Below are positions 14,874 to 24,505 of a stretch of DNA of 37,639 nucleotides, in pieces (the first letter of the stretch is position 1; the number at the start of each line of letters is the position of its first letter). The stretch is taken from the IMG/VR virus record IMGVR_UViG_3300012002_000098, positions 1 through 37,639 of that record; one strand, written 5' to 3'. The position numbers were made by a program, and so were the translations under genes. The notes beneath the pieces were generated by a model. That model did no database searches. It had not been told where the DNA came from and saw only the letters and a list, made by a program, of their open reading frames with translations. Source of the DNA: a virus.

Positions 14874-15770
14874 ATGAGCTTTAGCCAAGCAGGATCTGTC
14901 GGTCTCAACACAATGCTGTACAGCTTTAAGGACGAGAACGGCATCAACATCGGGGCCGGCCCGACGCTGGCCCAAGCCGGGGACAGCGACATCGGCACGT
15001 TCTTCGCCAATCAGGAGTTTGCTTTGGGCGTGCCGACGCCGAACGTGGTGCCGCGCCTCGGCGATGATGGTGTGATCGGGGCAATCACGTTCGATTCGCA
15101 GGACGTGCCACAGGGGACGCTGACCGTCAGCAGCTATAAGGCTGAGCTATCGGCGGATATGGAGGGGTTGAGCGTTGACGATGAAACGAACTTCACCAAC
15201 GTCGGACTGATTGGCGCGGCCAACAAAACCAAAAAGAACATGTCGGTTATGCCGCAGTCGAAAGCGCAAAGCGACGACGGCGGCAAGCTGGGCAACATCA
15301 TTTGGGAATACACCAACTGGCCGAGCGTGGAAGGGACGAACCTAGGACGGGAGAGCTTCAGCAACCAAACGGCGGCGTCATACCGCTATCAGTTCACGGC
15401 CAGCCGTGGCAACCGCTGGATCTGGAATGCTGACCTGACCGAGGCGCTGTATGGCGACACAAGCGCGTATTCCAGTAACCCGCTGTTCCTGACGTACCGG
15501 CTGCGAGTGCACTACTACCGCGACGACGGCAGCGCCGCACCGCAGTTTACGTTGGCCTATCTGCCGGTGAACAAAGACCTGGTGACGGTCTACCGGACGA
15601 CGACAGCCGGCGCAACGACCGAGCTAACGCAGTCCGACACGCCGACGACGGCCAGCGAGTTCGACGTTGACTTGAGCACGGGCGTGGTTGATGTGGGTGC
15701 GGCCGGCACAGCCGATGATGTCATCACTGTTCGCTATCAGTTTGAAAGCCTGAGCGATGCTACATCGTAA
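14874..15770 (+). CDS. Major tail (tube) protein
   Basis: 298 residues, AGGAG six to seven bases before ATG 14874. Predominantly beta with no cysteine, and with a Gly/Thr-rich C-terminal region (GATTELTQSDTPTTASEFDV, then RYQFESL) that may be an added Ig-like domain. Position between terminator and frameshifted chaperones is the usual place of the tube subunit in siphoviruses. The last 14 bp overlap the chaperone gene. Confidence 0.7.
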   Translation: MSFSQAGSVGLNTMLYSFKDENGINIGAGPTLAQAGDSDIGTFFANQEFALGVPTPNVVPRLGDDGVIGAITFDSQDVPQGTLTVSSYKAELSADMEGLSVDDETNFTNVGLIGAANKTKKNMSVMPQSKAQSDDGGKLGNIIWEYTNWPSVEGTNLGRESFSNQTAASYRYQFTASRGNRWIWNADLTEALYGDTSAYSSNPLFLTYRLRVHYYRDDGSAAPQFTLAYLPVNKDLVTVYRTTTAGATTELTQSDTPTTASEFDVDLSTGVVDVGAAGTADDVITVRYQFESLSDATS

Positions 15771-16299
15771 CGACCTGGCGACACGGGAGTATGAGATCGC
15801 GGATGGGGTGACGGCCACCGTCCGCGATAGTACGTTGTTCGACGCCGGCGCGGTGCGCGTGATGTTCCGCAAGCTGCGCTCGGTGGAGGCGTACCAGTCG
15901 CTGCCGGCGTTCCAGCGGGACGTGGTGGACGAGGTGGTAATCGACATCCTCGGCGCGATGGCGCGCACGACGGGCATCACCGGTGATATGCCCTGCTTCG
16001 GGCCGGAGGACGACGCACAGACAATCTTTGACGCTGTGATGGACATCGCCAACCGCCCCCGGACGCGGGCGATGAGCGCGTGGTTGAACTCACAGAACGC
16101 GGTTTTCGCCAATGACCCGGACCTGCTACCCCCGGAGGACGTGCCGGAGGGAAAAGGGGAAAGCCCGCCATCCAAGAAAAGCGGCAAGCGTGGCGGGAGC
16201 GCGTCCAAGAAAACATCCGAGAGCGACACGACGCCATCCTCCGACGCGAAAAGCACCGCGACGAGTTCAACGAGCAAGTCAAAGAGTACCGAAAGCTAA
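15757..16299 (+). CDS. Tail assembly chaperone, short form (gpG-like)
   Basis: 180 residues. Residues 1-130 are the folded, mostly helical chaperone region. After the slippery site the zero-frame end is a Ser/Thr/Lys low-complexity tail (KTSESDTTPSSDAK) that looks like unselected sequence. The gene sits between the tube and tape-measure genes, as lambda G does. It should bind tape measure protein and recruit tube subunits. Confidence 0.8.
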   Translation: MLHRNDLATREYEIADGVTATVRDSTLFDAGAVRVMFRKLRSVEAYQSLPAFQRDVVDEVVIDILGAMARTTGITGDMPCFGPEDDAQTIFDAVMDIANRPRTRAMSAWLNSQNAVFANDPDLLPPEDVPEGKGESPPSKKSGKRGGSASKKTSESDTTPSSDAKSTATSSTSKSKSTES

Positions 16300-16577
16300 A
16301 CCCGACGTCGGACTTTGAGCCGGAGTACGTGCCGTTGCCGCCCGATCCGCTACCGGATGATTACGGCATGTACGACGAGCGGATGCTAGAGGCGCTGTAT
16401 GCGCTGCGGGATGAGGGCATTGAGCCGTACACGTATCTGCACACCTGGACGGAAGAAATGCGGACTGACTTCTGGCTCGCCGTGGGCATTGATAACCATG
16501 AACGCTATAACGCCCGACATCGGCCGGGGCACGGCAAGGTCAAGACGGTGCCGGCCGATATGGTAGACAAACTTTAG
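15757..16577 (+). CDS. Tail assembly chaperone, -1 frameshift product (gpGT-like)
   Basis: A -1 slip at 16149-16155 joins the first 133 codons to a frame open to 16577, giving about 273 residues. The T part has clear coding character: a charged helix (QAWRERVQENIRERHD), then DFEPEYVPLPPDPLPDDYG, then AVGIDNHERYNARH. A separate start at 16329 for the downstream part is unlikely because the frame is already coding from 16155 and no ribosome site precedes 16329. The lambda gpG/gpGT arrangement is the model. The product ends 9 bp before the tape-measure gene. Confidence 0.8.
16149..16155 (+). other. -1 ribosomal frameshift slippery heptamer GGGAAAA
   Basis: In the zero frame the sequence reads G-GGA-AAA, the X-XXY-YYZ pattern; lambda uses the near-identical GGGAAAG. 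The -1 frame then stays open for 140 codons. A run of GGGG follows at once. No downstream stimulatory fold was established. Confidence 0.8.
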
Positions 16578-16586
16578 GAGAGGACT

Positions 16587-19352
16587 GTGGCTAACGAGGA
16601 AGTGCTGAACCTGCTGAGGGTGACAGCCGATGTTGATACATCCGAATTAGAGCAGTCCGTCCGCCGCTTTGAGCAACTGGTGGACGCCGGCGAAGGGTTA
16701 GACAACACGCTTACTCGTGTCGCACGTAACCGGGCGCTGGACAACATCGCCCGCGACGCGCAAGCAGCAGCTATCCCAAGCGACCGGCTGGCAAGGGCGC
16801 TTAAAGCGGTTGGCGCGTCGGATAACGACCTGAAGCGCGTCAGCCGGGAGTACGAGCGGATTGGTGACGCGGCGCAACGGGCAACACGGGACGCGCAGCG
16901 ACTAGCATCGCAGCAAGAGCGGTTTGATGCCACGTCGCGGAATGTGTCGTTAGCCGGAGATGTGCAGAGCAATCTTGGGGCCATCAGCGGGCTGGCCGGG
17001 GCAGCCGGGGCCGGCGGGGTGGCCAGTGGGGTGGCGGTCACCGGTGAGCTGGCCGCACTGGTGGAGGAACTGCCGCGATTGAAGCAGGCAGCGGCGGGGT
17101 TGCCGGGCACGATTAGCGCGGCCGCTGGTGCCTTAGGCGTTGGGGGCGCTGTGGCGGGCGCGGGGTTGATAGCGGGTTTAGGGTTGCTTGCTATTGAAAT
17201 TGAGCGAACGTCCCGCGTAACCGAACGAGCTGCACAAGCCCAAGAACTTGTGCGATCTCAATATGAACGAACAAACGAATTGCTGGGCGAGACTTCTGAT
17301 GTAATCAGTGATGCAATTGAACAAGATGTTGACACGATCGAAGGTGCTAAGCGAAACCTTGATAGCGCCACCGAAACACGGGCAGATTTAGAGCGTCAAA
17401 TTCAAGAAGAATTCAACGTAGATGCCGAGGGTCTCAGTGACTTTGGCTTACGGCGTAGAGGTGATATTAGTGGCAATTCCGAGTTTGACGATCTCATCAA
17501 GCGCACGATTGATGCGCGCGAAGATGAAAAAGAAGCCCTTGATTCGTATTTAGAAACATCATCGCAACTTGAAGGTACAGTTGAAGCGCTCAATGACGCT
17601 GAAACTGAACTTGCTGACCAACGGGCGCAAACCGAAGCCGAAACCGCCAGCCAAGTTGACCAACTTGCCCAAGCCTACCAGGACGAGGCGCAGGCGCGCG
17701 AGTTCGCCCGGAATGCGAGCAGCGAGCAGCTTGCTGTTGAGCTAGAACGAATTGAGGAATTAAAACAAGCTGCCAACGAACAGCTTCAGGCATTGGCATC
17801 ACAAGATCAAGAAAGCCAAGCGGTCATTGCGCGGACATCCGAACTTAACCAGCAACTAGGCGAATTAGAGCGGCGCGAGCAAGCGCTTGAACAGACCGCC
17901 CGCCCGCTGATCCAGCAACGTGAGGAAGAAACTGCCGCCGCCGAACGCCAGGCTAAGGCCATTGAGCGCGCGAAGGAGCGCACCAAAGAGTTTGTTGAAA
18001 CCGCACGCGCGCGCTTCGATGAGTTGGTGCAAAGCCAGGTGGCATCCATCCGCCAAGGCACCGAGGACGCTGTGCGATTTGCGGAACTGGAACGGGAAGC
18101 CACGCTAGACACGGCCACCAGCAGCCTGCAACGGCTGCGGGATCGGGAGGACGCGCTGCAAAGTGAACTGACTGCACTGCAAGCCCTCGCGGATTCCGGC
18201 GCGGACGTATCTAGCGAACTGAGCCAAACACAAACTAGCCTGACCAATGTGCAGGGCGACATCGAGCGCACGTTCACGGACGTACTGCCGGCGGCGGTAC
18301 AACGCGCACGGCAGGAGATTGAATCTGATCTCGCTGCTGACCTGGCAGAACTTGAAAGCGAGCGGACAACCGCCATTGCTGAGGCAGAAGCCAAGCTCGC
18401 CGAACTGGACGACAAAGCCACCGCCGAGCTAGAGAAGATTGAAAACGACCGCGCGGACGCGCTGGAGGAGTTCCGGCAGGGCGAGATTCGCCGGCTCCGC
18501 GAGTACACACGCACCATTGCCGATATTGAGCGAAAAGGTCGACGTGACCGGCTCAAGGCGGCCGGCAGGCTGGACGCGGTGGCGTTGGAAGAAGCTATCT
18601 TCAACGAGCAACAGAAGCTGCAAGCCGAGGAAGAACGCTTCGAGGAAGAATCACGCCAACGTGAGCAAGAATTGCAGGATATTGAGCAGCGCTTCCGGGA
18701 GCGAGAACAGGAACGCCGGCGCGAGTTCGATGCCCAGCGACGGGCAGCCGAGCGCGAGCTGCAACAGACGCGCGCCAAGTTTGACCAGCAGGAAGCGCAG
18801 CTTCGCGCGAACGCACAGAAGGAACTCAGTATTATCCAGCAGCGGTTTCAGCGCGAACAGCAGCTTTACGCGCAGGCAAACAACGCCATCCTGCAAGGCG
18901 CGCAGGCGCTCGTTGAGCGGGTGCGTGGCATCTTCGGCAGCGGCGGCAGTAGCAGCGGCGGGTCGCAAATATCCATCGCGGATGCGGCGCAATCCGGCAA
19001 GCAAAAAATCTTGGAGGCACTCGGCGCGACAGGCGCAAGTAGGGGCGGTAGCAGTGGGACGACCGCCGGCGGCGACGGGACCATTCGCGCTCGCACAACC
19101 ATCCAGCGATTTGCGCAGGGTGGGGTGTTCACGGGCGCGTCACCGGGCTTTGCCATGGTTGAGCCGGGCGAACGGATATTGAGTAACCAACAGACAGCCA
19201 CCTTTGACCGCATGGTAGCTGCGCTAGAGCGGCTCTCCTCGCCGGGCATGGGCAGCCGGAGCGCGACGGTGAACAACACGTTCAACGGCTTCCAGGCGGA
19301 TCAGGTCCGCAACATCACTCGCCAAGAACTTGTTTCAATTATGCAGGGGTAA
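16587..19352 (+). CDS. Tape measure protein
   Basis: 921 residues from GTG 16587, supported by TAGGAG upstream. Long coiled coils span roughly 210-480 and 580-770 (runs rich in Gln, Glu, Arg and Ala). A hydrophobic stretch at ~165-210 (GLPGTISAAAGALGVGGAVA, then GAGLIAGLGLLAI) could insert in a membrane during DNA entry. A Gly/Ser-rich segment and a final globular region (RFAQGGVFTGASPGFAMVEP) follow; the latter is typical of the tape-measure C-terminus. Length sets tail length. No peptidase or transglycosylase motif seen. Codon use near 17200-17650 is more AT-rich than the flanks. Confidence 0.9.
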   Translation: MANEEVLNLLRVTADVDTSELEQSVRRFEQLVDAGEGLDNTLTRVARNRALDNIARDAQAAAIPSDRLARALKAVGASDNDLKRVSREYERIGDAAQRATRDAQRLASQQERFDATSRNVSLAGDVQSNLGAISGLAGAAGAGGVASGVAVTGELAALVEELPRLKQAAAGLPGTISAAAGALGVGGAVAGAGLIAGLGLLAIEIERTSRVTERAAQAQELVRSQYERTNELLGETSDVISDAIEQDVDTIEGAKRNLDSATETRADLERQIQEEFNVDAEGLSDFGLRRRGDISGNSEFDDLIKRTIDAREDEKEALDSYLETSSQLEGTVEALNDAETELADQRAQTEAETASQVDQLAQAYQDEAQAREFARNASSEQLAVELERIEELKQAANEQLQALASQDQESQAVIARTSELNQQLGELERREQALEQTARPLIQQREEETAAAERQAKAIERAKERTKEFVETARARFDELVQSQVASIRQGTEDAVRFAELEREATLDTATSSLQRLRDREDALQSELTALQALADSGADVSSELSQTQTSLTNVQGDIERTFTDVLPAAVQRARQEIESDLAADLAELESERTTAIAEAEAKLAELDDKATAELEKIENDRADALEEFRQGEIRRLREYTRTIADIERKGRRDRLKAAGRLDAVALEEAIFNEQQKLQAEEERFEEESRQREQELQDIEQRFREREQERRREFDAQRRAAERELQQTRAKFDQQEAQLRANAQKELSIIQQRFQREQQLYAQANNAILQGAQALVERVRGIFGSGGSSSGGSQISIADAAQSGKQKILEALGATGASRGGSSGTTAGGDGTIRARTTIQRFAQGGVFTGASPGFAMVEPGERILSNQQTATFDRMVAALERLSSPGMGSRSATVNNTFNGFQADQVRNITRQELVSIMQG

Positions 19353-19355
19353 CCG

Positions 19356-19739
19356 ATGGCTATAACCACGTATGAGTACGCAGACGGACATGACAACGCC
19401 GTTGGGCTGAGCGAACCGCCGTTGCAACCGCGCACCGAGCAACTGCCGACGTGGACACTGTTTGCGCCACAATCGGGCGTGTCGGATCGCATTGGCGGCG
19501 GCCGGCTAGCGTTTGTGTACGCCGCGTTGACCTACGACCAATACGATTCGTTGACCACCTTCTTTGGCATCAGCAATGCCGGCACGGTGTCGAAGCTGTG
19601 CACGCTTAAAGTGCGAGAGGGTGACGGTACGACGTACAACAACTACAACGCGACGCTGACGTTTCAGCAGCCGCCTCAGCGTGGGGTTGGGTACTGGCGC
19701 GACTTAGAACTGACATTTACCAAGCTAGATGCGATCTAG
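19356..19739 (+). CDS. Minor tail / distal tail protein
   Basis: 127 residues, beta-rich, with aromatic-rich strands (FVYAALTYDQYDSLTTFFG) and a C-terminal strand pair (YWRDLELTFTKLDAI) resembling short distal-tail or lambda gpM-like proteins that follow the tape measure. GGGG precedes ATG 19356 by a few bases. The stop is followed directly by the next start, so the two are probably translated together. Confidence 0.6.
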   Translation: MAITTYEYADGHDNAVGLSEPPLQPRTEQLPTWTLFAPQSGVSDRIGGGRLAFVYAALTYDQYDSLTTFFGISNAGTVSKLCTLKVREGDGTTYNNYNATLTFQQPPQRGVGYWRDLELTFTKLDAI

Positions 19740-22700
19740 ATGAGTACCGCACTGACGACTTCCGAGCGCGACCGCTTTGACGACCTACCGTTCGTTCATG
19801 AGGGGTATCTGTATATCTACGACGCGCCGGTGGTGTTTGAGGCGACGATCAGCAGCGCCAACGACGCGGAGACGCACGTAGCGATTGCGACGGATACGAT
19901 CACGACCGGCTCATTTAGTGACATCAAAGTCGGGATGACGCTGGAGCTTGAGGACGATGACGGCAACTTCCGCGGGCGGCAACGAGTACGCGGTACGGAT
20001 GACCCGAACATTCTGACCGGACGCGCCCCACGGTCGAACTTTGACGGCGGGTTAAATCCCGGTGAGGCGACAACCGTCAAGGTCTATGACGAGTACCGGG
20101 TATGGGCAAAGATTCCGTACATTGACCCGGCCGGCAACCAGTTACGTGATCAGCAAACGTATCCGGGCGCGGACGAGGCACAGCCACCACTGGCAAACAA
20201 CGCCTTCCCGGCGGCGCTGCTGATTAGCGAGGATGGCGGCGCGCGCTTGCTAGAGTTTGACGCCAGCCTCTCGCGAGGTATCCGCAGCGGCTCGAATCCG
20301 ATTAGCTACTCGTGGGACTTTGGGGACGGAACAATTACGAGCGGGACCAGTACGGACGTAGACCCCACGGTGAGCTTTCCCGTTGGGGACCGCTATGTGG
20401 ATTTAACGGTGACGGACGATAACGATGTTGCTGAGACGACACGAATCCTCGTGTGCGTGGTTGAACGCAGCGCCTTAATCCCGGCACGAATCACACGCCG
20501 CTCGCGCGGCATCAACCGGAATGATTTTGTGATCGAGTCGCCGGCGGACCTGCTGTCTACGGATACGCGCGACGGTGCACCGATCCTCTACGCGGACAAC
20601 GACAGTATCGGTAACTTTAGCTCGCGCTTTTACGGTTGGCTGGGCGAAGTATCCAGCCGCTACCCGGATCCGGCGAACGGCATCGGGTTCGTGTCCATCA
20701 CCTGCGAGGATGTGGGCACGCGCCTGCGTAAGCTGGTGAGCTTCCCGCAGGTGGTTAAGGTCGCCGAGGATGCGACCGGCTCGTGGCAGTTCCTGCCCGA
20801 CGTGGACATTAGAGTACTCATTCACCATATGTGGCGCTGGTACAGTAGCGCGCTGGAGGTGGCAACGCTGGACATCGGTACGGTGGTTTACTCGCTACCC
20901 CGACTGGAGGTGACCGGCAACACGCTGTTTGACCAGTTCGACCGACTGGCGCAAGCCATCGGTCACCGCGTGAGCATCGACATGACCGGCGTTATTCGCA
21001 TCATTGCTGACCCGGTTGTGCAACCGACGGCAGACCAAAAGACGGAGTACAGCCTGCCGTTTGAGCGCGATGTGACAGTTCGCACCAGCCTGACCGAGAC
21101 GGACTATGCCGAGCCGGGGTTCTCGTATACGCACGTCCCGCGTATATCGTGGGCACGCGCCAAGGGCATTGTGGCGGCAACCAGCGCGGCTGATCTGCGT
21201 GTGGTGAGTTGTATCGCGCCGTCGAAAACGCCAGGGCAGGGCACGACGGAAAGTAGCGATACCGAGCAGCTCGTCAACGCAACAACGCCGCAGGACGAGT
21301 TGAACGTCAGGACGGGGAACCGATACGCCTCTCGGCAGGACAATCCATTTGGTCAGTTGCAGATCGAGCTTGCCAAGTCGCGGGGCATATTCGATCCGGC
21401 GTTAATGCAGGTATTCAAAGTTGAGCTACCGGACACGCTAAAGAATCGGCACGGGATTAGCGATGATGATCTGTGGCTACTGAATAACGTGGATGAAACA
21501 TTTGAGCCGGCGGATGGCATCAAGCTGGCCAGCGCGGCATTTGAGCGGATCACAGCGGGGCGGCCGGGGGAAACGGTCGCGCAAGATCCGCCGCCGAGTA
21601 CCGTTGATGAGGTTGACGAAGCTGCGATAGATGCGATTGCAACAAGCGAAATCACAAATCCATTTGATGAAACACCGGGGTTTAACCTCGACGGGTTGCC
21701 CGACAAAATCGCCGCTATTCTTAACGACGGTTCCATCGCGCTTACATCAAATGCAACGAGCAGTAGCCCAAACTGGACGGTTTACGACCACAGCGCCACA
21801 CTCGGCACGGATGTGCGCGGGTGGTGCTTGCGCGCGGGGCAATCCACAACCGATGGATGGGTGACGTGCGGCAATGGCGTATTTCTCATCCAAGATATAT
21901 CGGCGTCATCACCAACAATCACCGACCAAACCCCAAGTGTCAACCCAGACGAAATCGGGTATTGGGGAATTGATGCAGATTATGTATTTGCGCCGGGAGA
22001 AGTTGTTGTCGTCGGGGGGACAAGCGCATACACCAACACGGGCGACCGCTATCTCTACATCAACACCAGTGGCGGTAGCGGTGCATGGACAGCGTTCACG
22101 GATTCATCATTCTCCGATTGCTCCCGATGCAACTCGCCCCGAAATATTGTGGTGTCGCCAGGCGACTATGGTCGTGTCGTCTTTTCGCATCGGTCTGATC
22201 CAAACGAATCAGGCGTTTATTTCACAACGGACTTGTTTAGTAGCACACTGACACAAGTTGTCCGCGACTTTCCAATTGGTTCAAATATTGAAGCTGGACT
22301 TATTTGCACAGGCGGTCAAGATCGTCCCGAAATATTATTCTACGGGGCCGGCGACGAATTGCGTCGCTATAACACGGAGACGGGAACGACAGACAACTTG
22401 GCTTTACCAGGCAACCTAGATAAGAATGACAGCGGTAGATTCCAACTGGTGACAAATCCAGGAAATACGAACGATTTAGCATACCCCAGTCGAGGAAGCG
22501 GAACGGGCCCGATTTACGTTACTCACAATGCGCTATCCTCATCGCTGACCTGGTATGCCATAACACCGCCGATAGGGATTGAGCGTTGTGCATTAATTGG
22601 CGCAAACGCGACGGGGGTATTCGGCTTTGGCAGGGATGGCATCTGTTACAGCGGTGATACGTATACTGATAATACCGCCACGGATATTACAGGTGATTTA

Positions 22701-22742
22701 GACATGACGGACCGTAAAGTTATTGGAATTGCGGGGTACTAG
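19740..22742 (+). CDS. Large tail-tip protein with PKD domain and C-terminal propeller-like region
   Basis: 1000 residues. The N-terminal ~150 are beta-rich with RGTDDPNILTGRAPRSNF. A PKD domain covers ~155-245, with the hallmark SWDFGDG near 190. Residues ~245-620 resemble a tail hub or tip-attachment core. From ~650 on, repeating short beta motifs (VYDHSATLGTDVRGW; GVFLIQDI; YLYINTSGGSGAW; SHRSDPNESGVYFTTDLF) look like blades of a propeller, possibly for surface binding. The DNA for this last third (about 21600-22740) is visibly richer in A and T and in different codons than the rest, suggesting an acquired receptor-binding domain. No enzymatic triad is recognised. Confidence 0.65.
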   Translation: MSTALTTSERDRFDDLPFVHEGYLYIYDAPVVFEATISSANDAETHVAIATDTITTGSFSDIKVGMTLELEDDDGNFRGRQRVRGTDDPNILTGRAPRSNFDGGLNPGEATTVKVYDEYRVWAKIPYIDPAGNQLRDQQTYPGADEAQPPLANNAFPAALLISEDGGARLLEFDASLSRGIRSGSNPISYSWDFGDGTITSGTSTDVDPTVSFPVGDRYVDLTVTDDNDVAETTRILVCVVERSALIPARITRRSRGINRNDFVIESPADLLSTDTRDGAPILYADNDSIGNFSSRFYGWLGEVSSRYPDPANGIGFVSITCEDVGTRLRKLVSFPQVVKVAEDATGSWQFLPDVDIRVLIHHMWRWYSSALEVATLDIGTVVYSLPRLEVTGNTLFDQFDRLAQAIGHRVSIDMTGVIRIIADPVVQPTADQKTEYSLPFERDVTVRTSLTETDYAEPGFSYTHVPRISWARAKGIVAATSAADLRVVSCIAPSKTPGQGTTESSDTEQLVNATTPQDELNVRTGNRYASRQDNPFGQLQIELAKSRGIFDPALMQVFKVELPDTLKNRHGISDDDLWLLNNVDETFEPADGIKLASAAFERITAGRPGETVAQDPPPSTVDEVDEAAIDAIATSEITNPFDETPGFNLDGLPDKIAAILNDGSIALTSNATSSSPNWTVYDHSATLGTDVRGWCLRAGQSTTDGWVTCGNGVFLIQDISASSPTITDQTPSVNPDEIGYWGIDADYVFAPGEVVVVGGTSAYTNTGDRYLYINTSGGSGAWTAFTDSSFSDCSRCNSPRNIVVSPGDYGRVVFSHRSDPNESGVYFTTDLFSSTLTQVVRDFPIGSNIEAGLICTGGQDRPEILFYGAGDELRRYNTETGTTDNLALPGNLDKNDSGRFQLVTNPGNTNDLAYPSRGSGTGPIYVTHNALSSSLTWYAITPPIGIERCALIGANATGVFGFGRDGICYSGDTYTDNTATDITGDLDMTDRKVIGIAGY

Positions 22743-22743
22743 T

Positions 22744-24504
22744 ATGGCAATCAGTAGAGAAGAGGCGCGCGAGCTGCTTGATTCGCACATCGACCGCCGT
22801 GTTGATGCGAAATACATCACCGCGCGTATCGGGCAATATATCGGCAATAATCAGTGGCAACAGAAAGAAGTGCCGCCGGGGTATGTTGCGATCACCTTTG
22901 AGAACGGACTAGAAGCTGAGGCCTACGCGGATGGTCGCGTGGTTCCACTACCTGGCCAGAAGATTGAGGTGCAGAGAGTTAGCGGCGTGTGGCGCGTTCG
23001 CGGGACAGCGGCTGAAGCAGCGCAAGAAGGCGATAATGCACCCGCCGAACGCGGATTAAGCGTTGGCCTGCACGGGGATAACATCGGCAACATTCACTTT
23101 GTGCCATTTGACGAAGCGTCGATGGTAGACGGCGGCGCGGAGATTATGCCGGGCACAACGAACGTCAAGTTTTACCGCAAGATGTACATCGACGACGCGG
23201 GGCAAGCGAAGGTTTACGCCGGCGGGGATACCGTTGATGTGGCCGGCACGTATGGCAATTCGCTCGCCGGCGGCAAGCAGGCATGGGTACTGGTGTATAT
23301 TGCACCGTCAACGGGGGCGCTGTCGTTTCATGAGGCGGCGGGCGCGGATGCTCCGATTAACGCTACCACGGACTTAGGCGACGCGCTAGACGATTTCTAC
23401 ACGAACGTGAGTGCCGGTGTGCCGTATTTGGCGGTTCGCGTTGGACGCGGCGCAATCAATTACAAACGATATAAGCCCACCAGCCGCTACGATTTCGATA
23501 GTAAAGATATTGTGCGATTTGTTGTTGAGCAATTCACGACGCTGGCGAGCTTGGCGGACATAGACCTGGCAAGTATCACGGACGGCGCGATATTGAAATA
23601 CGACGGCGGCGCGCAAGAGTGGGCTGACAGCAATCTACAAATTGATGAACTTGGGGATGTCAACACATCCGCACCGTTCAATAGCGCGCATTATCTTGGG
23701 TATAACGCAGGCGTTTGGGTTAACCGGTTTATTCGGTTAGGGGAACTTGGTAATGTTCGCACGGACGATGTTACGACGGGAAACATACTAATCGCGTCGG
23801 GTGGCGCATTTGAATCACACCCGCTCAGTGTGGATGATGTCCAAGAGGGCGCATTAAATCACGAATACGGCGGGCTTGAGGCGGATGTGAGCAGCTACGG
23901 CGGTATTCCGCTGATCAGCGGGGGTAGCACGAGCGAAATCAAATATAACCTGAGCGCGACCGATGATCCTGACACGAACGATGATACAGGGTCCGGTTAC
24001 GTTGTTGGCTCGCTTTGGGTGAACACGCCACGCGGGCGGACGTGGCAATGCGTGGACAATACGAGCAGCGCGGCGGTGTGGCAGCTAATTGGAGGCGCAT
24101 ACGGCGCGTTTGCAACGCTTAGTGCAAACCAAAGCATCGCCAACAGTAGCCTGACAACCATTGCGTTTGACGGCTCTGACTATGACACCGATTCGATGCT
24201 GAACACGACGACCGGCGTTATCACAATCCCGCGCGACGGACTATGGGCACTGACGGCTGGCGCACAGTTTGCGAACAATTCAACCGGACAGCGATTATTG
24301 TTAATTAAAGCAGGTGGCGCGTTTGTGCCGCGCTCACGTGCTGGGGCGATATTCGGCTCAGAGCGCACATCCGCTGTTGATGCTATACAACTGGCGTCGG
24401 GCGATACTGTAGAGGCGCAAGTAGAGCAAAATAGCGGCGGCAGTCTTGATGTACAAGACAACGCCAGCACATTTTTAACTGTTAGATACGTCGGTAAGGT
24501 GTAG
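22744..24504 (+). CDS. Tail fibre / receptor-binding protein with C1q-like head
   Basis: 586 residues from ATG 22744, two bases after the upstream stop, with GCGGGG as ribosome site. The N-terminus is a short helix (REEARELLDSHIDRRVDAKY) followed by a small OB-like barrel (VPPGYVAITFENG; KIEVQRVSGVWRVRG). The middle contains repeated short motifs of trimeric fibres (LADIDLASITDGAILKYDGG; ELGDVNTSAPFNSAHYLGYN; LGELGNVRTDDVTTGNILI). The last ~125 residues (YDTDSMLNTTTGVITIPRDG, then LWALTAGAQF and QLASGDTVEAQVEQNSGGSL) match the C1q/TNF-like jelly roll used at fibre tips. Confidence 0.75.
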   Translation: MAISREEARELLDSHIDRRVDAKYITARIGQYIGNNQWQQKEVPPGYVAITFENGLEAEAYADGRVVPLPGQKIEVQRVSGVWRVRGTAAEAAQEGDNAPAERGLSVGLHGDNIGNIHFVPFDEASMVDGGAEIMPGTTNVKFYRKMYIDDAGQAKVYAGGDTVDVAGTYGNSLAGGKQAWVLVYIAPSTGALSFHEAAGADAPINATTDLGDALDDFYTNVSAGVPYLAVRVGRGAINYKRYKPTSRYDFDSKDIVRFVVEQFTTLASLADIDLASITDGAILKYDGGAQEWADSNLQIDELGDVNTSAPFNSAHYLGYNAGVWVNRFIRLGELGNVRTDDVTTGNILIASGGAFESHPLSVDDVQEGALNHEYGGLEADVSSYGGIPLISGGSTSEIKYNLSATDDPDTNDDTGSGYVVGSLWVNTPRGRTWQCVDNTSSAAVWQLIGGAYGAFATLSANQSIANSSLTTIAFDGSDYDTDSMLNTTTGVITIPRDGLWALTAGAQFANNSTGQRLLLIKAGGAFVPRSRAGAIFGSERTSAVDAIQLASGDTVEAQVEQNSGGSLDVQDNASTFLTVRYVGKV

Positions 24505-24505
24505 C

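Noticed and set aside
16329-16577. Independent small gene after the tail chaperone
   Set aside because: The same frame is protein-like from 16155 and is entered by the GGGAAAA slip; ATG 16329 has no ribosome site.
17807-18778. 323-codon minus-strand frame opposite the tape measure
   Set aside because: Ser/Arg-rich composition is the mirror of the Glu/Gln/Ala coiled-coil codons of the tape measure; not a real gene.
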